In this document: in pieces, positions 33,292-42,428 of the stretch
How the letters are laid out: each line of letters begins with the position of its first letter
Position numbering within the stretch: the stretch's first letter is position 1
Source of the DNA: Planctomycetota bacterium
GTDB taxonomy: Bacteria; Planctomycetota; UBA1135; UBA2386
Length of the DNA stretch: 64,000 nucleotides
Assembly (NCBI GenBank): GCA_020638735.1
Contig: JACKHZ010000012.1
Span: forward strand, 124,001-188,000
Direction: 5' to 3'
The notes under the pieces: generated by a model
The model's database searches: none
Seen by the model: the letters and a program-made list of their open reading frames with translations, nothing else
Told to the model about the DNA's origin: nothing
Translations under genes and position numbers: made by a program

Positions 33292-34335
33292 ATGAAGATC
33301 CGCACCCTCCTGCTGCTCGCCAGCCTCGTCTGCCCGGCTGCCGCGCAGCTGACCGTCACGTCACCCGTCGCCAACCCGGTCGACGTCAACCGGCCGTTCG
33401 GCGGCGGCATCGGCCGCTACCAGCAGTGGTACAGCTTCAACTCGCTGGCCTCGATCACCGAACCGGTGCGGATCCAGCAGCTCGACTTCTTCGCCGGCAA
33501 CAACGTCGCGCCGCAGCTCGTGCAGATCAACTGCGAGGTGCTGATCGGCCATGGCAAGTTCTCGGGCGTGTTCGGCACCTTCGACTCCAACTGGGCGACG
33601 CCGCCGGTGACGGTCAAGGCGACCGGGAACGTCGCGCTCAACCCGGTCGGCAGCGGCGCCGTCTGCTTCTCGGTCCCGTTCTCGACCAAGTTCACCTGGG
33701 ACCACTTCCACCCGATCCTGATCGAGATCCGGATCTACAACACCAGCCTCGGCGGCGGCACCTTTGCGCACAACTGCCAGGGCGTGACGACGTCGCTCGG
33801 CGTCACCTCGCGCGTCTATGCCAGCGGTTCGCCCGGCGCGACCACCGGCACCGTCGGGCAGGGCATCGGCCTGATCACGCGGTTCTCGGCGCGGCCAGGC
33901 GTGAACCTGCCGCTGGGCGCCGGCTGCATGGCCGAAGGCGCGATCGTGCCCGGCGCCAACGTGCTCGAAGTGCCGTCTCCCGGCATCACCTGGCACCATC
34001 AGATCTTCGATGCCCCGTCGCAGCGCCCGGCGTTCCTGGTGCTCGGCGACCAGGACCTGTCGGCGACTCCGATCGACCTGCTACCCCTGTTCGGGCTGCC
34101 GTCTTCGCCGTGTGTGCTCTACACGTTCCCGGCCAACGTCGTCGGCCCGGTGATGACCGTGGGCGGCGGCCCCGGTGCCGGCATCGGCAGCCTGGCGATC
34201 TCGCTGCCGGGGGTCACCAGCTACGTCGGTGCGTCGTTCTACTCGCAGTGGGTGGTGTTCGACCCGTTCTCGCTGACGGGCCTGCTGGCGACGACGCCGG
34301 CGACCTGGTCGATCGTCGCCCCGGTCGGCGGCTGA
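33292..34335 (+). CDS. Secreted protein of planctomycete type, unknown function
   Basis: 347 residues. Signal peptide KIRTLLLLASLVCPAAAQ is followed by a beta-rich domain (RPFGGGIGRYQQWYSFNSLA, then IQQLDFFAGNN) and a second part starting at LPLGAGCMAEGA with SPSSPCVLYTFP-like turns. The split into a carbohydrate-binding-like first half and a GAGC-containing second half is common in large families of exported proteins in planctomycetes. No enzyme motif is visible. It stands alone behind its own promoter. Confidence 0.75.
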   Translation: MKIRTLLLLASLVCPAAAQLTVTSPVANPVDVNRPFGGGIGRYQQWYSFNSLASITEPVRIQQLDFFAGNNVAPQLVQINCEVLIGHGKFSGVFGTFDSNWATPPVTVKATGNVALNPVGSGAVCFSVPFSTKFTWDHFHPILIEIRIYNTSLGGGTFAHNCQGVTTSLGVTSRVYASGSPGATTGTVGQGIGLITRFSARPGVNLPLGAGCMAEGAIVPGANVLEVPSPGITWHHQIFDAPSQRPAFLVLGDQDLSATPIDLLPLFGLPSSPCVLYTFPANVVGPVMTVGGGPGAGIGSLAISLPGVTSYVGASFYSQWVVFDPFSLTGLLATTPATWSIVAPVGG

Positions 34336-34352
34336 GATGAGATGAGAGGGCC

Positions 34353-34381
34353 GGTCCGTTCGTCCCGCGGGGCGTCGGACC
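34353..34381 (+). terminator. Hairpin after the secreted protein gene, possible terminator
   Basis: GGTCCG (34353-34358) pairs with CGGACC (34376-34381), with more G+C pairing inside. No T-run. The rest of the 34336-34489 gap shows no other feature. Confidence 0.35.
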
Positions 34382-34489
34382 AGGCCTGTTGAGCGCTGTG
34401 CGTCCTGGCCAGCGCCCGAACCCGTGCGGTCGGCCGTGGTCGACCCGGGCGGTCTTCCGCGATTTCGCCGAATCGGGAAGGTTCACTCT

Positions 34490-34503
34490 ACTACCTGAGT
34501 AGT
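34490..34503. promoter_or_regulatory. BlaI-type operator 1
   Basis: ACTAC-CTGA-GTAGT, a perfect 5-base dyad with a 4-base spacer, resembling the TACTACA-N2-TGTAGTA operators of BlaI/MecI. It lies 35 bases before the repressor gene. Confidence 0.75.
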
Positions 34504-34511
34504 TGGCGCCG

Positions 34512-34525
34512 ACTACTCCGGTAGT
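34512..34525. promoter_or_regulatory. BlaI-type operator 2
   Basis: ACTAC-TCCG-GTAGT, the same arms and spacer length as operator 1. The centres are 22 bases apart, about two helical turns, so two repressor dimers would sit on the same face of the DNA. Confidence 0.75.
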
Positions 34526-34537
34526 AGGATCCACCTC

Positions 34538-34930
34538 ATGAAGGGACCCAAGAACCTCGGCGATCTGCAGCTGGCGATCCTGCGCGCGCTCTGGGAGCGC
34601 GGCGAGGCGCCGGTGGCGACGGTGCACGAAGACCTCAGCGAGCGCGGGCTGGCGCTGACCACCATCGCGACGATGCTGCGCAAGATGGAGGAGAAGGGCC
34701 TCGTCTCGCACCGCGAGCAGGGCCGACAGTTCCTCTACCGCGCCGAGGTCGACCCCGAGCTGGTGCAGAAGAACCTGGTCGGCGACCTGGTCACCCGCCT
34801 GTTCGACGGCGACCCGCTGGCGCTGATCAACCACCTGCTGCGCGCCGGCGAGGTCGAGCTCGACGAACTCGACGACCTGCGCCGCGCCGTCGCCAACGCC
34901 GAGCAGAAGCGCACCCGGAGGCCCAAGTGA
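34538..34930 (+). CDS. BlaI/MecI/CopY-family transcriptional repressor
   Basis: 130 residues, typical for the family. The winged-helix N-terminal part reads LGDLQLAILRALWERGEAPVATVHEDL, then LTTIATMLRKMEEKGLVSHREQGRQFLYRA. The C-terminal dimerisation helix follows (LVTRLFDGDPLALINHLL). Members are cleaved or released by a membrane protease when an inducer is sensed. Two operators precede the gene, so it represses its own operon. The stop overlaps the M56 protease start (GTGA). Confidence 0.93.
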   Translation: MKGPKNLGDLQLAILRALWERGEAPVATVHEDLSERGLALTTIATMLRKMEEKGLVSHREQGRQFLYRAEVDPELVQKNLVGDLVTRLFDGDPLALINHLLRAGEVELDELDDLRRAVANAEQKRTRRPK

Positions 34931-36291
34931 ACGCCGCCGACCTGTCGCGCCTCGAGGCGCTCAGCGTGCCGGCGCTCGAGTGGCTCGGCACCTACGCGCT
35001 GCATTCGACCGTCGTGCTGGCGGTCACCTGGCTGGTCGCCCGCGCGATGCGCGGTCGCGGCCTCGGCCTGCAGGACGCGCTGCTGCGCCAGGCGCTGTGG
35101 CTGCCGCTGCTCAGCTCGACCGTGCAGCTGGCCGTCGTCGGCAGCTTCTGGTCGCTCGCCGGTGCCGCCCCCGCGCTCGAACTGGCGACCGTCGACGTCG
35201 TCGCGACGGAGCCGACGTTCGCCCTCGCACCGGCGCTGACCGCGGCGCCGGCGGTGTTCCCCGAGCCCGCGTCGGCGCCGTTGCCGAAGGCCTTGATCGC
35301 CATGGCCGCGGTCGGTCTCGCCTCGCTCGTCGGCGTCGGCTGCCTCGTCCGCATGTGGTGGCGCCTGCGCCGCGTGCTCGCCACGCGCCGCCCGGAGACC
35401 GACGGTCGCGTGCTGGCGATCGCGGCCCAGATGGCCGGCGAACTCGGCCTCCGGCAGTCGCCGATGGTCAGCACCGCCGCCGCGATCGATACGCCGATCG
35501 CGTTCGGCATGCTGCGCCCGGAGGTCTGTCTGCCGGCGCGCGCGGCGCAGCTCGACGAGGAGTCGCTGCGCGCGATGCTGACCCACGAGCTGGCCCATCT
35601 GCGCCGCGGCGACGCGGCGTGGATGTGGGCGGCGGCGTGGCTGCAGGCGATGTTCCCGTGGCAGCTGATGCTGCTGCCGGTGCGTCGGCTGTGGGGCCGC
35701 GTCGTCGAGCTGCGCTGTGACGCCGAAGCCGCCCAGCGCACCAGCCCGACCGCGGTCGCGCGCTGTCTGATCGAGGTCGCCGAGTGGCTGCGCCCGCAGC
35801 CTCGCACGGCGATCGCGCTCGGCATGGCGGCGCGGCCGTCGGCGCTGCGCGAACGCGTCGAGGCGGTGCTGGAGCGCGCCGATGCGCCGCATCCGGCGCG
35901 CGCGTTGGCGTTCTCCGCTGCGCTGCTGTCGCTGACGACGATGACTGTCGCCGCGCCCGGCTTGCGTCCGCAGCCCGTCGAGGCGCTGCTGGCGGTCGAC
36001 GAGCTCGAGCTCGAACGCGAGGTGTTCGAGGTCGACGACGTCGAACGCCTCGTCGACATGGCCGAAGGCGCCGATGAGCAGCAGGCGCTACGCGAGCTGC
36101 TGCCGGTCGTCGAGCAGGAATACGGCCTGATGATGCGCGAGGCCGACGGTCTGCGCGCCGAGCTGCTGGCGCGGGCCACGCCGCGCGCGCTGCGACTGCA
36201 GGCCGCCCTGCAGTCGCGCCTGGAGAACCTCACGCGGCTGCGTGCGCGCCTGATCGCGCTCGTCGCCGGCGATGTGCCTGGAATCCGCTGA
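34927..36291 (+). CDS. M56-family (BlaR1-like) membrane zinc protease
   Basis: 454 residues with a GTG start. Membrane helices near the N-terminus (YALHSTVVLAVTWLVA, then about 60-80 and about 122-140) surround a cytoplasmic catalytic domain with the zinc motif HELAH at 220-224. IDTPIAFGMLRPEVCLPA before it is typical of M56. A further helix lies near 325-345. There is no penicillin-binding sensor domain as in BlaR1; instead the C-terminus is a helical, Glu-rich region. The protease probably cleaves the repressor encoded just before it. The inducing signal is unknown. Confidence 0.9.
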   Translation: MNAADLSRLEALSVPALEWLGTYALHSTVVLAVTWLVARAMRGRGLGLQDALLRQALWLPLLSSTVQLAVVGSFWSLAGAAPALELATVDVVATEPTFALAPALTAAPAVFPEPASAPLPKALIAMAAVGLASLVGVGCLVRMWWRLRRVLATRRPETDGRVLAIAAQMAGELGLRQSPMVSTAAAIDTPIAFGMLRPEVCLPARAAQLDEESLRAMLTHELAHLRRGDAAWMWAAAWLQAMFPWQLMLLPVRRLWGRVVELRCDAEAAQRTSPTAVARCLIEVAEWLRPQPRTAIALGMAARPSALRERVEAVLERADAPHPARALAFSAALLSLTTMTVAAPGLRPQPVEALLAVDELELEREVFEVDDVERLVDMAEGADEQQALRELLPVVEQEYGLMMREADGLRAELLARATPRALRLQAALQSRLENLTRLRARLIALVAGDVPGIR

Positions 36292-36317
36292 AACCCCCGA
36301 GAAGCCCGAGGAGAACG

Positions 36318-37688
36318 ATGAACAAGCCCCTGATCCGCTCGCTGATGTTCGCCTGCGCCGCGTCCGTGACGCTGCCCGCGCAGGGCGTGATGGTCGCCCG
36401 CAAGAAGAAGCAGGACCCGCAGCCGGCGGCGACCGCGACCAAGGCCGACGCCAAGGCCGAGGTCGACGTCAAGGCGCTGCACGAGAAGCTGATGAAGGCG
36501 CTGGCTGAGGCCGACCTCAGCGACGCCGAGCGCGCCAAGGTCATGGAGACGATCGGCAAGGCGCTGCACAAGGCGCGGGGCGCCGCCGAAGTGCACCGCG
36601 TGCGCGCGGTGGACGTCGTCGGTGAACCGGTCGAGGGCGAGGTCCGCGTCTTCGTCGTCGGCGGTGATGGGGAAGGCGCCAAGCGCATCCACGTCGTCGG
36701 CCACGAGGGCGGCGACCACGTCGAGCTGCTGCGCGACCTGCCGGTGATCGGCGACGTGTTCGAGAAGCGCGCGGTGAAGGTCGTCGAGGTGGGCGACGCG
36801 CCCACGACCGAGGGCGAGAAGCAGTACCGCGTCAACGTCGTCGGCAAGGGAGCTGGCGAAGGGCACGCAGTGATCCTCGAGGAGGTCTGTGAGGAGACCT
36901 GTGAGGAGGGCGAAGCGCCCGGGGCCAAGGTGATCCACCGCGTCATCCACGGTGAGCCGATGGAGATCGAGATCGCCGAGCCGATGATCCTCGAGCTGAA
37001 GGACCTGAACCTGAAGATCGACGACGTGCGCAGGGCCGCCGACGGTCAGCGCAAGTCGGCCGACCAGATGCGCGCTCGCGCCGAGACGCTGCGCGCCGCC
37101 GCGGCGCATGCCGATCCGCGCACCGAAGAGGTCCGCGACGTGCGCGTTCTGATGGGCGACCTCGACCACTTCGTGGATGTCAGCAAGGCGGTCGAGCTCG
37201 AGAAGCTGCACGAGGTGATCGCCAAGGCGCACAAGGACGGCAACACGTTCTTCTCGATCAGCCGCGACGACGGCCCCGCGGTGTTCGAATGGACCGGCGA
37301 GGCGCCCAAGGCCGTGAACAAGGACAAGGTGAAGGCCAAGGGCAAGAACAAGGCGAAGGCCAAGGCTGAGAAGTCCGACGGTGACATGGCCGAGGCGATC
37401 CGCGAGCTGCGCGCGGAGATGCGCGAGCTGCGGCAGATGATGAAGCAGATCCGCAAGGAGCTGCGCGACGAGGACGAGGAAGAGCAGGACCTCATGCCCG
37501 CGCCGGCGGCGGCCCCGACCGCTCCCGCGTTCGGCGGCTTCCCGTCGGCCGCTCCGGCGGCACCTGCGGCTCCGGCCCCGGCGCTCGGTGGCGTGCTGCG
37601 GGTCGCCCCCGCGGCCCCGGCCCGCGCCCGCTCGCTGGGCGGCATGCCGGCGCCTGCGGCCGCTCCGAGCCGCGGCCAGCTGAAGTGA
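36318..37688 (+). CDS. Exported charged coiled-coil protein in the BlaI/M56 operon
   Basis: 456 residues with a GAGGAGAACG ribosome-binding site. A signal peptide (residues 1-22, ending LPAQG) precedes a Lys-rich stretch, a VDVKALHEKLMKAL helix, a beta-rich middle (EVRVFVVGGDGEGAKRIHVVGHEG), a helical region with coiled-coil character (AEAIRELRAEMRELRQMMKQ), and a Pro, Ala, Gly tail. I do not recognise a family. As the third gene of the operon it could be the regulated output or a ligand presenter for the M56 protein; that is inference. Confidence 0.75.
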   Translation: MNKPLIRSLMFACAASVTLPAQGVMVARKKKQDPQPAATATKADAKAEVDVKALHEKLMKALAEADLSDAERAKVMETIGKALHKARGAAEVHRVRAVDVVGEPVEGEVRVFVVGGDGEGAKRIHVVGHEGGDHVELLRDLPVIGDVFEKRAVKVVEVGDAPTTEGEKQYRVNVVGKGAGEGHAVILEEVCEETCEEGEAPGAKVIHRVIHGEPMEIEIAEPMILELKDLNLKIDDVRRAADGQRKSADQMRARAETLRAAAAHADPRTEEVRDVRVLMGDLDHFVDVSKAVELEKLHEVIAKAHKDGNTFFSISRDDGPAVFEWTGEAPKAVNKDKVKAKGKNKAKAKAEKSDGDMAEAIRELRAEMRELRQMMKQIRKELRDEDEEEQDLMPAPAAAPTAPAFGGFPSAAPAAPAAPAPALGGVLRVAPAAPARARSLGGMPAPAAAPSRGQLK

Positions 37689-37706
37689 GCCGGGCGGCCG
37701 CCCGCG

Positions 37707-38558
37707 CTACTTCGCGGCGGCCAGCTCGCTGGCGGTGACGTCGCGGCCGAAGGGATCCTCTTCGCCGCGCCGCAGCCGCCGCAGCACCACCCTGGCGAAC
37801 TTGTTGTCGGGGTTCTTCGTCACCGCGCGCTGCAGCCACTCGATCGCCTGCTGGCGCTTGTGCTGCAGGTAGGTGGCCATCGCCGCGAACACCGCCGGCC
37901 GCTCGTCGTCGCCCGCTTCGGCGGCGAACGTGAAGTGTTCGAGCGCAGCCGCCGGATCGTGGCCGAACCACGACGGCGCGAGCATCTTGCGCAGGCCGAG
38001 CGCGGTGTGCAGCGACGGGTCCTCACCGGCCTTCTCGCCGGCCTTCCGCAGGGCCTCGGTGATCTTGCCGTTCCATTGCAGGGCGGTGGACAGGCCGGTG
38101 ATGCGCTGGCTCATGAGCCCCGCCTCGATGCGGTAGATGGTGCCGCTGTCGTCGCCGAGGCGGCGCGCCTCGGCGGCCGCGGCCAGGCCGGCGTCGAGGT
38201 CGTCGCTCATCGCCTCCGGCAGCTCGGTGAACACCGGCTCGCCGACGACGATGCCGCGCAGGTGGCTGCGCTGCTGGGCCCGCTCGAGGTGCGCTTCGGC
38301 CAGCACGTGCCAGGCTTCGGCGTCCTGCGGCGCTGTCCTCGTCCGCTGCACGAGGTCGGCGACCACCGCGTCGAGCGCCTCGACCGAGCAGTGGCGTCGC
38401 GCCGCGTGCAGCGCTGTCTCGGCGGGTTGGCGCGCCTCGGGGGGCGTCGCCGTCTCCGGCACCTGCGCGGTGGCTTCGCCCGGCGCCAGTCTCAGCCATC
38501 CCGTGATCCCGATGCCGACGACGCAGGCGGCGGAGAGGATCGGGATGGCTCGGCTCAT
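37707..38558 (-). CDS. Membrane-anchored helical-repeat (TPR-like) protein
   Basis: 283 residues. One N-terminal membrane helix (AIPILSAACVVGIGITGWL) is followed by paired helices with TPR-like spacing: DAEAWHVLAEAHLERAQ, then TALQWNGKITEALRKAG, DPSLHTALGLRKMLA, and DDERPAVFAAMATYLQHKRQQAIEWLQRAV. Such domains serve protein contacts. It converges with the previous operon and lies upstream of no gene it obviously serves; glcF ends 16 bases on its 5' side and may share a transcript. Confidence 0.7.
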   Translation of the reverse strand: MSRAIPILSAACVVGIGITGWLRLAPGEATAQVPETATPPEARQPAETALHAARRHCSVEALDAVVADLVQRTRTAPQDAEAWHVLAEAHLERAQQRSHLRGIVVGEPVFTELPEAMSDDLDAGLAAAAEARRLGDDSGTIYRIEAGLMSQRITGLSTALQWNGKITEALRKAGEKAGEDPSLHTALGLRKMLAPSWFGHDPAAALEHFTFAAEAGDDERPAVFAAMATYLQHKRQQAIEWLQRAVTKNPDNKFARVVLRRLRRGEEDPFGRDVTASELAAAK

Positions 38559-38574
38559 GGCAGGCAGTGGGGCG

Positions 38575-39846
38575 TCAGGTCGGAGGCGAAGGCGGCCGCA
38601 GCAGCTCGATCACGTGCAGGGTCGGCGCAGGGTGGCCGCTACGCCGCAGGTGACTGTCGATCTGCAGCATGCAACCCGGATTTGCCGTGACCACGACCTC
38701 GGCGCCGGTGGCCTGGAGCCGGTCGACCTTGCGCTGACCGATCTGCTGCGCGACGTCGGGCTGGAGCAGGTTGTAGATGCCCGCCGAACCGCAGCAGTCC
38801 TCGGCGCGCTCGGCTTCGACCAGCTGCAGCCCGGGCACCTGCCGCAGCAGTTCGCGAGGCTGCGAACGCACTCCCTGACCGTGGCAGAGGTGGCATGGGT
38901 CGTCGTAGACGGCGCGCACCGGGCGTTCTGCCGGGGTCGCGGTCAGGCCCTCGGCGGCCAGCAGCTCGGTGACGTCGCGACACTTGCGGCCGAACGCCTC
39001 GCCCTCGGGAGTGCCGAGCAGGTGGCCGTATTCCTTCAGCGCGCAGCCGCAGCCGGCGGAGTTGTTGACGACGATCTCGTCGCCGGCGAACGCGGCGACG
39101 TTGGCCGCTGCCAGCTGGCGGGCCCGCTCCGGCTGGCCGGCGTGCACGAGCAAGGCGCCGCAGCAGCCTTGCGCCTTCGGCACGTGGACCTCGAAGCCGT
39201 TCTGCAGCAGCACGTCGAGCGTGGCGCGGTTCACCCGGCCGAACATCGGCTCCATGATGCAGCCGGTGAACAGCGCGACGCGGCGGCCGCGCGGCGTCAC
39301 CCCGGGCGGCGGCTTGTGCAGGCCGGTGGGTAGCGGACGGCGTTCGCGTGCTGTCGGCACCGGCGGGGCGATCTCGGCCATGTGCCGCGGGATCAGCCGC
39401 AGCTTCGCCGCCAGCCAGCGCAGCCCGAGCACCTCGGCCGCGCGCATCATCGCGAACGCGAACCTGAGCCGGCCCTGCCGCGCGACCACGTGCCACAGCA
39501 TCGTGCGCACCAGGAAGCCCTTCGGGCCCGGCGTCGGCTGCTGCCGCTCGAGCGCGGCGCGCGTCGTCTCCAGGATCTCGCCGTAGCGCACGCCGGACGG
39601 GCACGCCGTCTCGCAGGCGCGGCAGTCGAGGCAGCGGTCGAGGAACGGCCGGATCGCCTGTGGATCCTCGACGCGGCCTTCGGCCAGCGCCCGCATCAGG
39701 TAGATGCGACCGCGCGGCGAGTCGGCCTCGACGCCGAGCACCTGGTAGGTCGGGCAGGTCGGCAGGCACAGCCCGCAGTGCACGCAGTCGAGCGTGCGCG
39801 GGTAGCTGCGGGCGACCGTGTCGGGCGAGTCAGGCGAGGATGCCAT
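38575..39846 (-). CDS. glcF: Glycolate oxidase, iron-sulfur subunit
   Basis: 423 residues. Two ferredoxin-type motifs lie near the N-terminus: CVHCGLCLPTCP at about 20-31 and CLDCRACETACP at about 72-83. Two CCG-type (heterodisulfide reductase-like) domains follow, seen as GCCGALLVHAG and DCCGSAGIYN. This is the standard layout of GlcF, which passes electrons from the flavin subunits to the quinone pool. It overlaps glcE by 17 bases, completing a glcDEF operon that oxidises glycolate, or D-lactate in some relatives. Confidence 0.94.
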   Translation of the reverse strand: MASSPDSPDTVARSYPRTLDCVHCGLCLPTCPTYQVLGVEADSPRGRIYLMRALAEGRVEDPQAIRPFLDRCLDCRACETACPSGVRYGEILETTRAALERQQPTPGPKGFLVRTMLWHVVARQGRLRFAFAMMRAAEVLGLRWLAAKLRLIPRHMAEIAPPVPTARERRPLPTGLHKPPPGVTPRGRRVALFTGCIMEPMFGRVNRATLDVLLQNGFEVHVPKAQGCCGALLVHAGQPERARQLAAANVAAFAGDEIVVNNSAGCGCALKEYGHLLGTPEGEAFGRKCRDVTELLAAEGLTATPAERPVRAVYDDPCHLCHGQGVRSQPRELLRQVPGLQLVEAERAEDCCGSAGIYNLLQPDVAQQIGQRKVDRLQATGAEVVVTANPGCMLQIDSHLRRSGHPAPTLHVIELLRPPSPPT

Positions 39847-40870
39847 CGGGGTCGAGTGCGGTGCGGAGGCCGTGCGCGAGGCGCGCTTCGCCGGGGTCGA
39901 GCGGGGTGCCGCGACCGCGGCGCGACGCGGGCCCGGCGACGATCGTCGCCGGACAGCCGTTGGCGGTGCACCAGGCGAGCAGGCGGTCGGTGGTCGTGGG
40001 ATCCGGCGAACAGGCCTCGAAGCGGCCGCCGCCGAGCCACGCGAAGGCGCCGCGCGCCGGCAGCGCGCCGCACAGGCCGGCCAGCGCGCTCGGCAGCGCC
40101 AGACCGCGCACGACCTCCCCGGTCGCAGGGCTCGGCAGCGGCAGCGGCGCGCCGGGCTCGCGGTCCTGCAGCGCCAGCTGCGTCGCCGCCGCGTCGACCA
40201 GCCGCGTGCGTCCGACCAGGCGTGCGCACACGGCGTAGGCGCCGCCGTCGCTGCGCCGCAGCGCCAGCACATCGGGCGCGGCCGGCAGCTCGCGCAGCGC
40301 GCGACACAGCCGCAGCGCCTCGTCGATCGCGAGTTCGTCGCGTTCGACCCAGCGCACCGCGCGCGGCCGCGCTTGCAGCCGCAGGTGCAGCCGCGTGGCG
40401 ACGAACAGCGTGCCGCGGCTGCCGACCAGCAGCTTGTGCACGTCGAAGCCGGCGACGCTCTTGACCACGCGCGCGCCGGCCTTGAACGGCGTGCCGTCGG
40501 CCAGCACCGCGTCGCAGCCGAGCAGCAGGCCGCGTGGGTTGCCGGCGCCGTGGGCCGCGGGCCCGACCGGGTCGCTGGCGAACAGTCCGCCGAGGGTGCC
40601 TTCGCCGAGGCACGGCAGCTCGAGCCCGTGTCCGGCCAGCGCGGCGTCCAGCTCGCGCCGCTCGAGCCCCGGCAGCACCGTGCAGGTCAGATCCCCCGGG
40701 TCGAGGCGCTCGATCGCCGACAATCGCCCTAGCCCGAGCCGCGCCGCGCCGTCGCAGTCGGGCAGCTCGTGTTGCCGCGAACCGCCGCCGACGACGCGCA
40801 CGCGACCCGGTCGCTGGCGCAGCCAATGCGCGACCTCTTCGACGCGCTCCGGCGCGAACGTCGCGTTCAC
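39830..40870 (-). CDS. glcE: Glycolate oxidase, FAD-binding subunit GlcE
   Basis: 346 residues from GTG 40870. An FAD-binding domain of the PCMH/VAO type is seen: RVRVVGGGSRQ, LDPGDLTCTVLPGLERRELDAAL, and GTLGGLFASDPVGPAAHGAGNPRGLLLG. The middle SVAGFDVHKLLVGSRGTLFV is also typical. Its start overlaps the glcD stop (GTGA 40870-40867). It is the smaller flavin subunit, shorter than GlcD as usual. The C-terminus has a small Ala-rich extension before DPDGILA, the family end. Confidence 0.93.
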   Translation of the reverse strand: MNATFAPERVEEVAHWLRQRPGRVRVVGGGSRQHELPDCDGAARLGLGRLSAIERLDPGDLTCTVLPGLERRELDAALAGHGLELPCLGEGTLGGLFASDPVGPAAHGAGNPRGLLLGCDAVLADGTPFKAGARVVKSVAGFDVHKLLVGSRGTLFVATRLHLRLQARPRAVRWVERDELAIDEALRLCRALRELPAAPDVLALRRSDGGAYAVCARLVGRTRLVDAAATQLALQDREPGAPLPLPSPATGEVVRGLALPSALAGLCGALPARGAFAWLGGGRFEACSPDPTTTDRLLAWCTANGCPATIVAGPASRRGRGTPLDPGEARLAHGLRTALDPDGILA

Positions 40871-42339
40871 CGCGGCCCCTCCACGTCGAGGACCTTGGCG
40901 ATCATCTGCGGCCATTTGGCGACCTCGGCGCAGGCGCTGCGGTTGGGCAGCACCTTGCCCGGATTGCAGCGCCCGTCGGGGTCGAACACCGCGCGCACGC
41001 GGGCCATCACGTCGAGGTCGGCGGCGTCGAACATCATCGGCACGTGGTCGAGCTTCTCGCTGCCGATGCCGTGTTCGCCGGAGATGCTGCCGCCGAGGTC
41101 GACGCACAGCTGCAGGATCTCGTGGCCGGCGGCGACCGTGCGCCGTGTCTGCTCGGCGTCGCGGCCGTCGAAGCTGATGTTGGGGTGCAGGTTGCCGTCG
41201 CCGGCGTGGAACACGTTGGTGATCAGCATGCCGTGCTTCTCGCCGATCGCGGCGATGCCGGCGAGCGCCTGCTCGAGCCGCGTGCGCGGCACCACGCCGT
41301 CGAGCACGTAGAGGTCGGTGTTGATGCGGCCCATCGCGCCGAACGCGCCCTTGCGACCCTTCCACAGCCGCTTGCGCTCGGCGGCGTCGGCGGCCTCCTC
41401 GATGCGCAGCGCGCCGTTCCTGGCGAACATCTCGCGCACCTCCAGCGCGTCTTCGGCGACGACCTCGCGGGCGCCGTCGAGCTCGACCAGCAGCACCGCC
41501 GCCGCGTCCTCCGGATAGCCGGCGCGATAGACCGACGCCTCGACGGCGCGGATCGTCGCCTGGTCGAGGATCTCGAGCGCGGCCGGCACCAGCCCCGCGG
41601 CGAGGATGTCGCCGACGGAGCGACAGGCCGCGCCCATGTCGGCGAACGCCGCCAGCAGCGTGCGCACCTCCTGGGCATTGCGGCTCAGCCGCACCGTGAT
41701 CTCGGTGGCGATGCCGAACGTTCCTTCGCTGCCGCAGAACAGCCCGGCGACGTCGAGTCCCTGTGGCGCGCGCGAGCCCGCCGGGGAGCCGAGCCGGGCC
41801 AGCGAACCGTCCGGCAGCACCACCAGCGCGCCGAGGATGTGGTCGCGCGTCATGCCGTACTTGAAGCAGTGCGGCCCGCCGCTGTTCTCGGCGAGGTTGC
41901 CGCCGATCGTGCACACCGACTGGCTGCTCGGGTCGGGCGCGTAGTGCAGGCCGTGGCAGGTGACCGCGGTGGTCAGGTCGAGGTTGACGACGCCCGGCTG
42001 CACGACCGCGTAGAGGTCCTCGGTCGAGACGTGCAGCACGCGCCGCATGCGCGCGCAGTCGATCACCACCGCGTCCGCCCCGGCCGTCGGCCCTCCCGAC
42101 AGGCAGGTGCCGGCGCCGCGCGGCACGAACGGCACCTTCGCGTCGTTCAGGATGCGCAGCGCGGTCTGCACGTGCTCGGTCGTCTCGGCCAGCACCACGG
42201 CTCCCGGTCGCGACTTGTGCACCGTGAAGCCGTCGCATTCCCAGGCCAGCAGGGCATCAGGGGAAACCAGTAGGCGTTGTTGCCCCAGCGCGGCGGCCAG
42301 GCGGGCGTGCAGCGGGGCGATGGCACCGGGGGAAGGCAT
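40867..42339 (-). CDS. glcD: Glycolate oxidase, large FAD subunit GlcD
   Basis: 490 residues. The FAD-binding fold is clear: VPFVPRGAGTCLSGGPTAGAD, then VQPGVVNLDLTTAV, YAPDPSSQSVCTIGGNLAENSGGPHCFKYG, and the C-terminal ISGEHGIGSEKLDH with DPDGRCNPGKVLP. GlcD carries the active site for oxidation of glycolate to glyoxylate. The first gene of the operon on the minus strand, with 89 bases to the divergent gene at 42429. I see no obvious regulator next to it. Confidence 0.95.
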   Translation of the reverse strand: MPSPGAIAPLHARLAAALGQQRLLVSPDALLAWECDGFTVHKSRPGAVVLAETTEHVQTALRILNDAKVPFVPRGAGTCLSGGPTAGADAVVIDCARMRRVLHVSTEDLYAVVQPGVVNLDLTTAVTCHGLHYAPDPSSQSVCTIGGNLAENSGGPHCFKYGMTRDHILGALVVLPDGSLARLGSPAGSRAPQGLDVAGLFCGSEGTFGIATEITVRLSRNAQEVRTLLAAFADMGAACRSVGDILAAGLVPAALEILDQATIRAVEASVYRAGYPEDAAAVLLVELDGAREVVAEDALEVREMFARNGALRIEEAADAAERKRLWKGRKGAFGAMGRINTDLYVLDGVVPRTRLEQALAGIAAIGEKHGMLITNVFHAGDGNLHPNISFDGRDAEQTRRTVAAGHEILQLCVDLGGSISGEHGIGSEKLDHVPMMFDAADLDVMARVRAVFDPDGRCNPGKVLPNRSACAEVAKWPQMIAKVLDVEGPR

Positions 42340-42428
42340 TTGGGCCGGGGGTCCGCGTCAGCTCCGAGTTGGACGAGGTCGGGTCAAGGCGCACCGACAC
42401 GTCGGTCGATGGAAACCGGAGTCTCACC

